In this document: piece after piece, positions 1 through 8,128 of the stretch
Layout of the letters: each line of letters opens with the position of its first letter
How positions within the stretch are numbered: position 1 is the first letter of the stretch
Source of the DNA: an uncultured Methylococcaceae bacterium
GTDB taxonomy: Bacteria; Pseudomonadota; Gammaproteobacteria; Methylococcales; Methylococcaceae
Assembly (NCBI GenBank): GCA_903910005.1
Contig: CAIVXW010000451.1
Location: 1 to 21,111 of the forward strand
Length of the DNA: 21,111 nucleotides
Direction: 5' to 3'
Made by a program: the position numbers and the translations under genes
Notes under the pieces: model-generated
What the model was told of the DNA's origin: nothing
The model's input: only the letters and a program-made list of their open reading frames with translations
The model's database searches: none

Positions 1-866
1 GCCCACAAGGCCTGATCCAGTGCGCTGTCCAGCAAACGGCCATCCCTGACCCGCTCATCCAGGGTTCGGGCTATCGCCCGGGGTTGTTCATGGATTTCCT
101 TCTGCATGTAGTGGCGGTAACCCCCCCGCTCTACTGCATCGGCGGTCAGACCGGTTTCGTGTACCGGTCGCTCCACCGGGCGGTGGTCTGCGTCCCGGAT
201 CTGAACGGTTTCTGCCGTCAATTCCACGATGTCGTGTTCTTCCAGATAAATGAACCGCCGGGTTTCACCAACCAGGGCATACACATCCGACGCAATGAAG
301 TTCTCACTGTCTCCCAGTCCCACCACCAGGGGGCTTCCCAATCGGGCTGCTACAATGCGGCCGGGTTCGGACTGACTGATGACACAAATGGCATACGCGC
401 CCCGCAACTCGGCACAGGCTGCCCGTACAGCGGCCAATAACCCCATTCCCTGCTGCAGATACCAGTGTACGAGATGGACGATGCACTCGGTGTCGGTTTC
501 CGAACCGAATACATAGCCCCTGTCCTGTAAAAGCTGGCGCAAAGTCTCATGATTTTCGATGATGCCATTGTGTACCACCGCCACCTGATTATGACTGGTG
601 TGCGGGTGAGCATTGCGCTCGGAAGGAATGCCGTGAGTTGCCCAGCGGGTGTGGGCGATGCCGACCCGCCCCTGGAGTGGAGTTTCGAGCAGTGCCTGTT
701 CCAGTTCCCTGATTTTGCCGGTTCGGCGCAAGGCCGTCAGATTTCCGCCACGATCTGCCAGGGCCATACCGGCTGAGTCGTAGCCCCGGTATTCCAGTCG
801 TCGCAGCCCCTCCAGCAATACGTCCCGCACCTCCCTGTGTGCCACCATGCCGACGATTCCGCACAT
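1..866 (-). CDS. glmS: Glucosamine-6-phosphate synthase (glutamine-hydrolysing), N-terminal part, cut by window edge
   Basis: This enzyme makes glucosamine-6-phosphate from fructose-6-phosphate and glutamine, the first step towards UDP-GlcNAc for peptidoglycan and LPS. The frame opens at an ATG at 866 with MCGIVG, so Cys2 is the expected N-terminal nucleophile of a class II (Ntn) glutaminase. RRLEYRGYDSAG, HTRWATHG and HNGIIEN follow, all typical of the glutaminase domain. The 288 visible codons cover that domain and the start of the isomerase part (RHYMQKEIHEQP). The family is about 610 residues, so roughly half lies outside the window. It starts 14 bases after the glmU stop and is almost certainly cotranscribed with it, so two steps of one pathway are adjacent. 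An AGG and an AAAGGT lie just upstream of the start. Identity is secure; only the C-terminus is unseen. Confidence 0.96.
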   Translation of the reverse strand, partial: MCGIVGMVAHREVRDVLLEGLRRLEYRGYDSAGMALADRGGNLTALRRTGKIRELEQALLETPLQGRVGIAHTRWATHGIPSERNAHPHTSHNQVAVVHNGIIENHETLRQLLQDRGYVFGSETDTECIVHLVHWYLQQGMGLLAAVRAACAELRGAYAICVISQSEPGRIVAARLGSPLVVGLGDSENFIASDVYALVGETRRFIYLEEHDIVELTAETVQIRDADHRPVERPVHETGLTADAVERGGYRHYMQKEIHEQPRAIARTLDERVRDGRLLDSALDQALW

Positions 867-880
867 ACCTTTAACCTGTG

Positions 881-2257
881 TTATGTCTGTGTTTTCTTGA
901 GGGGACGTGTCCAGCCATCAACGGTTTTCTGGCCGACACGACTCAGGGTTAGCGCATCAGCCGGTGCATCCCGGGTGATGGTGGAGCCTGCCCCGATGGT
1001 TGCGTTTTTGCCAACCTTGACCGGTGCCACCAACTGGGTATCTGAACCAATGAACGCACCGTCTTCAATCAAGGTTTGATGCTTGTTGACGCCATCATAA
1101 TTGCAGGTAATGGTTCCGGCCCCGACATTGACCTGCTGGCCAATACAGGCGTCACCGATATAACTCAGGTGATTGACCTTGGAGCCATTCCCAATGCTGG
1201 TTTTTTTGATTTCCACGAAATTGCCAATGTGTACCTGATCGGCCAGGACTGTCTCCGGCCGTACACGGGCAAACGGCCCGATGCGGCAGGCGGAACCGAT
1301 CGCGGCGTCTTCAATCAGGGAATATGCCAGTATCTCGGTCTGATCGCCAATACTGGCATTCCGCAGCACTACGTGCGGGCCAATTCTGACACCGTTGCCC
1401 AGCCGGATTTTGCCTTCCAGGATGACATTGATGTCGATTTCCACGTCCTGGCCCAGATCAGTGATTTCACCCCGAATGTCAATTCGCTCAGGATCACGCA
1501 GGGTTACGCCCCGCTCCATGAGCCACTGCGCCTGCCGACGCTGCCAGGCACGTTCCAGTGTAGCCAACTGTGTGCGGGTATTGACCCCCATAACCTCCAC
1601 GACGTCATCCGGTCGGGCGGTATGAAGGGGCACACCATCCTGCACGGCCATGCTTACGATATCGGTCAGGTAATACTCCTGCTGGCTGTTTTCATTGCGG
1701 AGTTGTCCCACCCAGCGTTTCAGCAAGGCACCCGAGGTACACAGTATGCCGGTGTTTACTTCACGAATCTGCTTTTGTTCGGCATTGGCGTCCTTTTCTT
1801 CCACGATATGGGTGACTGCGCCGGTGGCATTCCGCAGAATGCGTCCGTAACCTGCGGGTTCATCCAGACCGACGGTTAGCAGATTCAGGCGTCTATCCGG
1901 ATCACCGTGCGCCAACAACCGATTCAGGGTATCGGCAGTAATCAGGGGAACATCGCCATATAACACCAGTACCGTGCCATCATCCCCAAGCCGGGCCGAA
2001 ACCTGGGCGACAGCATGGCCGGTACCGCGCTGCTCAAGTTGCTCAATCCAGGTGGCATCAAGATGGTGCATTGCATCCAGTACCTGACGGCTGCCATGCC
2101 CGTGTACGATCCATATCCTGTCCGGATTGAGTTGCATCGCCGTTTTGTGTACGTGTTCCAGCAAACACCAGGAGCCTACGCTGTGGAGTATCTTGGGTTT
2201 GGCGGAGTACATTCGTTTACCCTGGCCTGCCGCCAGTATGATGATATCCAGATTCAT
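881..2257 (-). CDS. glmU: Bifunctional UDP-N-acetylglucosamine pyrophosphorylase / glucosamine-1-phosphate N-acetyltransferase
   Basis: GlmU acetylates glucosamine-1-phosphate and then couples it to UTP, giving UDP-GlcNAc in the cytoplasm. The 458-residue protein has the usual length. The N-terminal nucleotidyltransferase domain shows LAAGQGKRMYSAKPK (8-22), QRGTGHA (76-82) and GDVPL (101-105). From about residue 250 the sequence becomes hexapeptide repeats of a left-handed beta helix (for example IGNFVEI, NVGAGTITCNYDG). His363 falls at the same number as the catalytic acetyltransferase histidine of E. coli GlmU. It lies downstream of the atpC terminator and upstream of glmS. The start has no convincing Shine-Dalgarno sequence, but the alignment of the LAAG motif supports it. 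Only about 28 bases separate the terminator T-tract from the ATG, so the promoter is either very close or transcription depends on readthrough. Confidence 0.97.
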   Translation of the reverse strand: MNLDIIILAAGQGKRMYSAKPKILHSVGSWCLLEHVHKTAMQLNPDRIWIVHGHGSRQVLDAMHHLDATWIEQLEQRGTGHAVAQVSARLGDDGTVLVLYGDVPLITADTLNRLLAHGDPDRRLNLLTVGLDEPAGYGRILRNATGAVTHIVEEKDANAEQKQIREVNTGILCTSGALLKRWVGQLRNENSQQEYYLTDIVSMAVQDGVPLHTARPDDVVEVMGVNTRTQLATLERAWQRRQAQWLMERGVTLRDPERIDIRGEITDLGQDVEIDINVILEGKIRLGNGVRIGPHVVLRNASIGDQTEILAYSLIEDAAIGSACRIGPFARVRPETVLADQVHIGNFVEIKKTSIGNGSKVNHLSYIGDACIGQQVNVGAGTITCNYDGVNKHQTLIEDGAFIGSDTQLVAPVKVGKNATIGAGSTITRDAPADALTLSRVGQKTVDGWTRPLKKTQT

Positions 2258-2285
2258 GGGTTAGGCTGATGAAGAGGCAATTATC

Positions 2286-2336
2286 AAAAAAAAACCCGGT
2301 GAGAAACGGAACCATGCCATCCGCCATCACCGGGTT
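2286..2336 (-). terminator. Rho-independent terminator after atpC
   Basis: Perfect 10-bp inverted repeat AACCCGGTGA / TCACCGGGTT (2293-2302 and 2327-2336) with a 24-base loop. In the minus direction it runs into nine or more T residues (A-run at 2286-2294 on the plus strand). The loop contains a possible inner 4-bp stem (CGGA/TCCG). It lies between the atpC stop and glmU, so it should end most atp transcription and set glmU-glmS apart. Confidence 0.92.
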
Positions 2337-2359
2337 CTTGTAATACCGAAAAATGGAAA

Positions 2360-2782
2360 TCAGGCTTTTCCTTTCCTGTATTTTTCCAGAACACGCAACC
2401 GGGTTATGGATTCCGCCAGCATGGCCTGGGCCTTGGCGTAGTCCACCCGCCCCGTTTTGTCTGCCAGCATTTCTTCCGCTTTCTGTTTGCTTTCCAGTGC
2501 CCGGGCTTCGTTGATATCGCGGGCAGGCATGGCGACATCGGCCAGTACCGTTACGGTATGCGGTTGCACCTCCAGCATCCCCCCGGAAATATAAAAAGGT
2601 TGAACGTCACTGGCACTGACTCTGACACGTACCTCACCAGGCTTTAACCGGGTCAGGAATGGTGCATGTCGGGCCGCAATGCCCACTTCACCCATCTCAG
2701 CCGGAGCAACCACCAACTCGGCCTGGCCAGAGTAAATGGCAGCTTCTGCGCTGACTATATCGACATGTATGGTCATTACCAT
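2360..2782 (-). CDS. atpC: F1Fo ATP synthase epsilon subunit
   Basis: Epsilon is part of the central stalk and couples rotor to catalytic head; its C-terminal helices can inhibit ATP hydrolysis. The 140 residues fit the family: an N-terminal beta-sandwich (VDIVSAEAAIYSG, ARHAPFLTRLKPGEVRV, ISGGMLEVQPHTVTVLAD) followed by a two-helix C-terminal domain (about 88-140) rich in Ala, Lys and Glu. Two start codons are possible, ATG at 2782 and ATG at 2776. The GGAG at about 2793-2796 lies 10 bases before the first and 16 before the second, which favours 2782, although MTIHVD would look more typical. It is the last gene of the atp operon, 22 bases after atpD, and is followed by a strong terminator. 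Confidence 0.95.
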   Translation of the reverse strand: MVMTIHVDIVSAEAAIYSGQAELVVAPAEMGEVGIAARHAPFLTRLKPGEVRVRVSASDVQPFYISGGMLEVQPHTVTVLADVAMPARDINEARALESKQKAEEMLADKTGRVDYAKAQAMLAESITRLRVLEKYRKGKA

Positions 2783-2804
2783 CGGTCAGGTACTCCGGAA
2801 TGTG

Positions 2805-4187
2805 TCAGGCGGCCAGGCGTTTGGCTTTTTCCATGGCCTCTTCGATATTGCCAACCATGTAAAAAGCCTGTTCGGGCAGATCGTCAAATTCACCCTCGAC
2901 GATGCCCTTGAATCCTGCAATGGTATCCTTCAGGGAGACGTATTTACCCGGTGAACCGGTGAACACTTCTGCCACAAAGAAGGGCTGCGACAGGAATCGC
3001 TGGATTTTGCGGGCGCGGGAAACCGTCAGTTTGTCTTCTTCCGACAATTCATCCATGCCCAGAATGGCGATGATGTCACGTAATTCCTTGTAGCGCTGCA
3101 AGGTACTCTGCACCCTGCGGGCGGTCTGGTAGTGTTCCTGCCCTACGACCAGGGGATCAAGCTGGCGACTGGTCGAATCCAGCGGATCCACTGCCGGGTA
3201 GATACCCAGTTCAGCAATCTGCCGCGACAGTACCACCGTTGCATCCAGGTGGGCAAAGGTTGTGGCCGGGGAAGGGTCGGTCAGGTCGTCTGCAGGAACG
3301 TAGACCGCCTGGATGGAGGTAATGGAACCGGTTTTGGTTGAAGTGATGCGTTCCTGCAAGGCACCCATTTCTTCCGCCAGGTTGGGCTGATAACCCACGG
3401 CGGACGGCATACGCCCGAGCAGGGCCGACACTTCGGTACCTGCCAGGGTATAACGATAAATATTGTCGATAAACAGCAGTACGTCCCTGCCTTCATCACG
3501 GAAGTACTCCGCCATGGTCAGGCCGGTCAAGGCAACTCGCAGACGGTTGCCTGGCGGCTCGTTCATCTGACCGTACACCAGTGATACCTTGTCGAGTACG
3601 TTACTGTCACTCATTTCGTGATAGAAGTCGTTGCCTTCACGGGTTCTCTCACCCACACCGGCAAACACCGAGTAACCACTGTGTTCAATGGCGATGTTGC
3701 GGATAAGTTCCATCATGTTGACGGTCTTGCCCACGCCAGCACCACCAAACAGGCCAACTTTACCGCCTTTGGCGAAGGGACAGATCAGGTCAATCACCTT
3801 GATGCCGGTCTCCAGCAATTCATTGGTGGCCGCCTGATCCTGAAAGCTGGGAGCCTTTCTGTGAATGGCCCAGCGCACCTGCTCACCCACCGGCCCCTTT
3901 TCGTCAATGGGGTCACCCAGTACGTTCATGATGCGCCCCAGGGTCTCACGTCCTACCGGTACGGAAATGGGGGCACCGGTGCCTGTCACGGCAACACCCC
4001 GCATGACACCATCGGTGGTTCCCATGGCAATGGTTCTGACGACACCGTCGCCCAACTGTTGTTGCACTTCCAGCACCAGAGACTGCCCCTCAACCCGAAG
4101 AGCCTCATACACTTTGGGCAGGGATTCACGCGGAAACTCGACATCCACCACGGCGCCGATAATCTGTACGATTTTGCCTGAACTCAT
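2805..4187 (-). CDS. atpD: F1Fo ATP synthase catalytic beta subunit
   Basis: Beta carries the catalytic nucleotide sites of F1. The 460-residue protein is full length, with the Walker A loop GGAGVGKT at 148-155, GERTREGND downstream, the Walker B region LLFIDNIYRYT and the DELSEED loop near the C-terminus. The IYRYT form, in place of the commoner IFRFT, matches E. coli-type gammaproteobacterial beta subunits. It sits between atpG (56-base gap) and atpC (22-base gap), the standard order. A GAGGA sequence lies just before the ATG. Nothing in it departs from an active enzyme. Confidence 0.98.
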   Translation of the reverse strand: MSSGKIVQIIGAVVDVEFPRESLPKVYEALRVEGQSLVLEVQQQLGDGVVRTIAMGTTDGVMRGVAVTGTGAPISVPVGRETLGRIMNVLGDPIDEKGPVGEQVRWAIHRKAPSFQDQAATNELLETGIKVIDLICPFAKGGKVGLFGGAGVGKTVNMMELIRNIAIEHSGYSVFAGVGERTREGNDFYHEMSDSNVLDKVSLVYGQMNEPPGNRLRVALTGLTMAEYFRDEGRDVLLFIDNIYRYTLAGTEVSALLGRMPSAVGYQPNLAEEMGALQERITSTKTGSITSIQAVYVPADDLTDPSPATTFAHLDATVVLSRQIAELGIYPAVDPLDSTSRQLDPLVVGQEHYQTARRVQSTLQRYKELRDIIAILGMDELSEEDKLTVSRARKIQRFLSQPFFVAEVFTGSPGKYVSLKDTIAGFKGIVEGEFDDLPEQAFYMVGNIEEAMEKAKRLAA

Positions 4188-4243
4188 TATTTATCCTCGC
4201 AAGAATACTTGTTCTGTATGTTTTATAGGGTATGTCGACTCGG

Positions 4244-5107
4244 TCACACGGCTGCCGCGCCGCCTACGATTTCTGCAATTTCCTGGGTAATCGCTGCCTG
4301 TCGGGCCTTGTTGTAGACCAGTTGTAATTCCTTGATGAGTTTCCCGGCATTATCAGAGGCACTTTTCATGGCCACCATGCGGGCGGCCTGCTCGCAGGCA
4401 TTGTTCTCGACCAGTCCCTGAAATACCAGGGATTCGACATAACGCACCAGCAACTGATCAAGAACCTCGCGGGCGTCCGGTTCGTAGATGTAATCCCACA
4501 AACCATGATTGCCGGACTCCATGTCTTCCGGCTTAACCGGCAACAGTTGCAAGGCGGTGGGACGTTGGGTCATGGTATTTACGAACTCATTGTGCATGAC
4601 ATACAGTTCGTCGATTTTCCCGGCCTCGTACTCCGTGAGCATGACCTTGATCAAACCGATGATGTCCTCCAGATGCGGTCTGTCGCCCAGTCGCACTGCA
4701 CTGGCAGAGACCGGGGCACCGATGGAGTTGAAAAACGAATTGCCCTTTTGTCCCACGATGCAGAACATCACCTCCCTGCCCTGTCGTTCCCAGTCACGCA
4801 GTTGCCGGATCACCATTCTGAACAGGTTCGAATTCAGACCGCCGCACAAGCCCCTGTCCGACGACACCAGTATCACACCAACCCGCTTGACCTCCCGTCG
4901 CTGCATGTAGACATGCTTGTATTCCGGGTTGGCAGTAGCCAGGTGCTTGATGATCTGGGCAATTTTGCGTGAATAGGGACGGCTTGCCAGCATTCTATCC
5001 TGCGTTTTACGCATTTTGCTGGCAGCAACCATCTCCATGGCGCGGGTGATCTTCTGAGTATTCTTGATACTCGCGATCTTCAGACGGATCTCTTTTCCGA
5101 CGGCCAT
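4244..5107 (-). CDS. atpG: F1Fo ATP synthase gamma subunit
   Basis: Gamma forms the rotating shaft inside the alpha-beta hexamer. The 287 residues match the family length. The N-terminal helix (IRLKIASIKNTQKITRAME) and the C-terminal helix (YNKARQAAITQEIAEIVGG) that together form the coiled-coil shaft are both present, with the Rossmann-like middle containing SSDRGLCGGLN. It starts 9 bases after the atpA stop, and its AAGGT ribosome-binding site overlaps that stop codon, so translation is probably coupled. No unusual residues were seen. Confidence 0.98.
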   Translation of the reverse strand: MAVGKEIRLKIASIKNTQKITRAMEMVAASKMRKTQDRMLASRPYSRKIAQIIKHLATANPEYKHVYMQRREVKRVGVILVSSDRGLCGGLNSNLFRMVIRQLRDWERQGREVMFCIVGQKGNSFFNSIGAPVSASAVRLGDRPHLEDIIGLIKVMLTEYEAGKIDELYVMHNEFVNTMTQRPTALQLLPVKPEDMESGNHGLWDYIYEPDAREVLDQLLVRYVESLVFQGLVENNACEQAARMVAMKSASDNAGKLIKELQLVYNKARQAAITQEIAEIVGGAAAV

Positions 5108-5116
5108 CGCTATACC

Positions 5117-6658
5117 TTACCAGGTGTGAGTTGCTTTGAAAGTCTTCAGTGCTTCCCTGAGGGCTGCCTGGATTTCATCGTTGTAGTCGCCTGTTGCATT
5201 GATTTTGTCCATCAATGCAGCCTGTTCGGATTTCATGTAAGCCTGCAGGGCATCCTCAAAATCCCGAACCTTGTTGACCGCAATATCATCAACAAATCCT
5301 TCGTTTGCGGCAAACAGGGACACTGCCGTCTGGGCAACACTCATGGGAGCGTACTGGCTCTGTTTCATGAGTTCGGTTACCCGCTGACCACGCTCAATCT
5401 GCTTGCGGGTTGCTTCGTCCAGATCAGAAGCGAACTGGGCAAAGGCTGCCAACTCACGGAACTGCGCCAGGTCGAGACGAATACCGCCTCCCAACTTCTT
5501 GATGATTTTGGTTTGTGCCGCACCACCTACACGTGAAACCGAGAGACCGGCATTCACGGCCGGTCTGACCCCGGCATTAAACAGGTTGGTTTCCAGATAA
5601 ATCTGGCCATCGGTGATCGAAATCACGTTGGTGGGTACGAACGCAGAGACGTCACCCGCCTGGGTCTCGATGATGGGCAGAGCCGTCAGGGAGCCGGTTT
5701 TTCCGGTTACCTCACCGTTGGTGAGCTTGGCTACTTCGTCGGCATTGATGCGGGATGCCCGTTCCAGCAGACGGGAATGCAGGTAGAATACGTCGCCCGG
5801 ATAAGCCTCGCGTCCAGGCGGACGACGCAGCAACAATGAAATCTGGCGATAGGCCCAGGCCTGTTTGGTCAGGTCATCATATATGATGAGGGCGTCCTCA
5901 CCCCGGTCGCGGAAGTATTCACCCATGGCGCATCCGGAATAGGGCGCGATGAATTGCAGGGCGGCGGACTCCGAAGCGGCAGCCGCTACGATAATGGTGT
6001 GATCCATGGCACCGTGTTCTTCCAGTTTGCGTACCACGTTGGCAATGGACGATTGCTTCTGTCCAATGGCTACGTAGATGCACTTTACGCCGGTTCCCTT
6101 CTGGTTGATGATGGTATCCAGGGCAATGGCGGTTTTACCGGTCTGGCGGTCACCGATAATCAGTTCACGCTGTCCGCGGCCAACCGGGATCATGGAATCA
6201 ATGGATTTGAGTCCGGTTTGCAGGGGCTGACTGACCGACTGACGGGCAATGACGCCAGGCGCAATTTTTTCAATGGGGGAACGCAGGGTGGTATTGAGCG
6301 GCCCCCGGCCGTCAATGGGTTGACCCAGGGCATCGACCACCCGCCCCAACAGCCCTTCACCAACCGGTACATCGAGAATTCGTCCGGTACACTGAACCGT
6401 ATCACCTTCTGCCAGGTGTTCGTAACTGCCCAGCACCACGGCACCCACCGAGTCGCGCTCCAGGTTAAGTGCCATCCCGAAGGTGTTGCCGGGGAATTCG
6501 ATCATTTCACCCTGCATGACATCGCTCAGGCCATGTATTCTGACGATGCCATCGGTCAGGCTGACGACGGTACCCTCGGTACGTGCTTCCAGCCCGATGT
6601 CGAACTGTTCAATTCTTTTCTTGATGAGATCGCTGATTTCAGATGGATTCAACTGCAT
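5117..6658 (-). CDS. atpA: F1Fo ATP synthase alpha subunit
   Basis: Alpha alternates with beta in F1 and holds the non-catalytic nucleotide sites. The 513 residues equal the E. coli length, with Walker A GDRQTGKT at 169-176 (the same numbering as E. coli), the Walker B region DALIIYDDLTKQA, the conserved SVSRVGGAAQTK segment and a C-terminal helical domain. The N-terminal region (MQLNPSEISDLIKKRIEQF) is the part that binds delta. It is preceded by atpH with a 15-base gap and followed by atpG. It appears complete and intact. Confidence 0.98.
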   Translation of the reverse strand: MQLNPSEISDLIKKRIEQFDIGLEARTEGTVVSLTDGIVRIHGLSDVMQGEMIEFPGNTFGMALNLERDSVGAVVLGSYEHLAEGDTVQCTGRILDVPVGEGLLGRVVDALGQPIDGRGPLNTTLRSPIEKIAPGVIARQSVSQPLQTGLKSIDSMIPVGRGQRELIIGDRQTGKTAIALDTIINQKGTGVKCIYVAIGQKQSSIANVVRKLEEHGAMDHTIIVAAAASESAALQFIAPYSGCAMGEYFRDRGEDALIIYDDLTKQAWAYRQISLLLRRPPGREAYPGDVFYLHSRLLERASRINADEVAKLTNGEVTGKTGSLTALPIIETQAGDVSAFVPTNVISITDGQIYLETNLFNAGVRPAVNAGLSVSRVGGAAQTKIIKKLGGGIRLDLAQFRELAAFAQFASDLDEATRKQIERGQRVTELMKQSQYAPMSVAQTAVSLFAANEGFVDDIAVNKVRDFEDALQAYMKSEQAALMDKINATGDYNDEIQAALREALKTFKATHTW

Positions 6659-6673
6659 GATTCTTTACTCGCT

Positions 6674-7210
6674 CTAGTTGCAGAGTCTTTGTGCCATTCG
6701 CTGGATCTGGCCGCGCACTGAATAGTCAATAACACGGTCGCCGGCCCGTACATGGATACCACCGATCAGGGACGGGTCGACGGTAATGTTGAGATTGGTT
6801 TTCTTGCGAAATACATTGCCCAGTGATGAAGCCAGCTTGATCTGTTCCACTTCATCCATGACATGGGCGGAGCGAACCTCTACCTCGATGTAGCCCTCGT
6901 CGTCTGCCTTGTACTGCCGAAACAACAGGCCTATCTGCCGGATCAGATCCAGCCTGCGATTTTGCACCAGAAGACGAACGAAGTTCTGTATTTCGGGGTC
7001 AAGGTCGCTGCCGCACTGTTCCAGCAGCATGGATGCAAATGCGCTTTTTTCCACCTTGGGGTGATGGGCTGCCTGTGCTATCCGGGGGTCTTCCAGCAAC
7101 CGGGCCAGAAAACCCAGTTGCTCACTCCACCGTTCGGTTGCCTGGATTTCCCGGGCCCGTTTATAAGCAGCCACCGCATAGGGTCTGGCCAGTGTGGTTA
7201 ATTCTTGCAT
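6674..7210 (-). CDS. atpH: F1Fo ATP synthase delta subunit
   Basis: Delta caps F1 and ties it to the peripheral b-subunit stalk. The 178-residue sequence has the usual N-terminal helical bundle (TLARPYAVAAYKRAREI) and ends with the family signature around IGGIHVRAGDRVIDYSVRGQ. Its ATG shares one base with the atpF stop (TGATG), pointing to translational coupling with the b subunit it contacts. The stop is TAG. Length and order in the operon are normal. Confidence 0.97.
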   Translation of the reverse strand: MQELTTLARPYAVAAYKRAREIQATERWSEQLGFLARLLEDPRIAQAAHHPKVEKSAFASMLLEQCGSDLDPEIQNFVRLLVQNRRLDLIRQIGLLFRQYKADDEGYIEVEVRSAHVMDEVEQIKLASSLGNVFRKKTNLNITVDPSLIGGIHVRAGDRVIDYSVRGQIQRMAQRLCN

Positions 7211-7689
7211 CAGACTTGACCCAGTTGTTTCCCGAATTCATCCAGGATTTCCCGATGTCTGTTCTGATCGACTTCCCTTTGCAATATCTGCTCTGCTGCG
7301 GTAACCGCCAGGGTGGCAACCTGCTGACGGAGTCCTTCCCGTGTGTTCTGAATTTCCCGATCAATCTCAGCCTTGGCTGCCACGATCATGCGGTCGCCTT
7401 CCTGCTTTGCAGTTTGCTTGGATTCCTCGACCAGCTCACCTGCCCGTTTCTGGGCCAGGCTCACAATATCAGCCGCCTGTTCCTTGGCCTGTCGCAGCAG
7501 CGCGGTCGCACGCTTCTCGGCCAGTTCCATCTCATGCTTGCCCTTGTCGGCTGCCGCCAGGCCATCGGCAATTTTTTTCTGACGCTCTTCCATGGCTTGC
7601 ATCAAAGGCGGCCAAACGAACTTCATGGTGAACCACACCAGAAGCGCGAAGGTAATCATCTGGCCGATAAGAGTGGCGTTAATGCTCAC
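7210..7689 (-). CDS. atpF: F1Fo ATP synthase b subunit (peripheral stalk)
   Basis: Subunit b anchors the stator in the membrane. The 159-residue protein has one N-terminal transmembrane helix (about 5-25, ending KFVWPPL) and a long charged, Ala/Glu/Lys-rich coiled coil up to the C-terminus, as expected for the dimeric b stalk. The start codon is GTG at 7689. It is supported by AGAGGA seven bases upstream and by alignment of the NATLIGQ segment with E. coli b. It lies 46 bases downstream of atpE and overlaps the atpH start by one base. Confidence 0.97.
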   Translation of the reverse strand: MSINATLIGQMITFALLVWFTMKFVWPPLMQAMEERQKKIADGLAAADKGKHEMELAEKRATALLRQAKEQAADIVSLAQKRAGELVEESKQTAKQEGDRMIVAAKAEIDREIQNTREGLRQQVATLAVTAAEQILQREVDQNRHREILDEFGKQLGQV

Positions 7690-7735
7690 AGCGATATCCT
7701 CTTGTAATGCTTGCCGTTACACCGGGACGTGGCGA

Positions 7736-8023
7736 TCAACCACCTACTGCAGAACGAACTGCCGACAGGAACGGATTGGCGAAAGTAAAGAACAGGGCAA
7801 GACCCACACCAATCATGGTGACGGCATCCAGCAGACCGGCGACGATAAACATTTTGACCTGCAGCATCGGAACCATTTCCGGTTGACGCGCCGCACCCTC
7901 CAGGAATTTACCCCCCAGGATGCCAAAACCGATGGCGGTACCCAGGGCACCCATACCAAGAACCAGCCCGACTGCGATTGCGGTGAGGCCTTGTACATTA
8001 CCAATAACGTTTGCGAGTTCCAT
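7736..8023 (-). CDS. atpE: F1Fo ATP synthase c subunit (proteolipid)
   Basis: Subunit c forms the rotating membrane ring. The 95 residues form two transmembrane hairpin helices joined by the polar ARQPE loop (45-49). The ion-carrying acid is Asp66 in GLLDAVTM, equivalent to E. coli Asp61. The first helix has AIGFGILGG, with Ile where Na+-binding rings carry Gln, and Ala follows the Asp in place of Ser or Thr. From this I infer proton coupling. The ribosome-binding site GGAGGA is the strongest in the operon and follows a U-rich leader, in keeping with the need for many c copies per enzyme. It is slightly longer than the E. coli protein (79 residues) because of short extensions at both ends. 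Confidence 0.98.
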   Translation of the reverse strand: MELANVIGNVQGLTAIAVGLVLGMGALGTAIGFGILGGKFLEGAARQPEMVPMLQVKMFIVAGLLDAVTMIGVGLALFFTFANPFLSAVRSAVGG

Positions 8024-8092
8024 TGTTCCTCCAGATTTTTGTGTTGAGTGAAATAAAAAACAGGATTATCCCCGGATCAATCAATCCGGGGT
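8024..8092 (-). promoter_or_regulatory. atpE leader: hairpin, U-rich tract and strong ribosome-binding site
   Basis: In the 105-base atpB-atpE gap a perfect 8-bp stem CCCCGGAT / ATCCGGGG (8070-8077 and 8084-8091) has a 6-base loop. On the minus strand it is followed about 9 bases later by TTTTTTATTT (8060-8051) and then by GGAGGA just ahead of the atpE ATG. In E. coli the region before atpE is a known translation enhancer. By analogy I infer that this element raises c-subunit output or protects a processed mRNA end. The T-run is too far from the stem for an efficient terminator. Confidence 0.6.
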
Positions 8093-8128
8093 TGTTTGTT
8101 CATGAGAATAGTCCGTATCTCAGGAAAT

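Noticed and set aside
5525..5540. GTTTCACGTG on the minus strand inside atpA, resembling half of a parS site
   Set aside because: Only one half matches the parS consensus, and the bases encode the highly conserved SRVGG segment of the alpha subunit, so the match is probably chance.
5954..6721. Open frame of 255 codons antisense to atpA
   Set aside because: Shadow of a strongly conserved gene, with no ribosome-binding site and no family signature.
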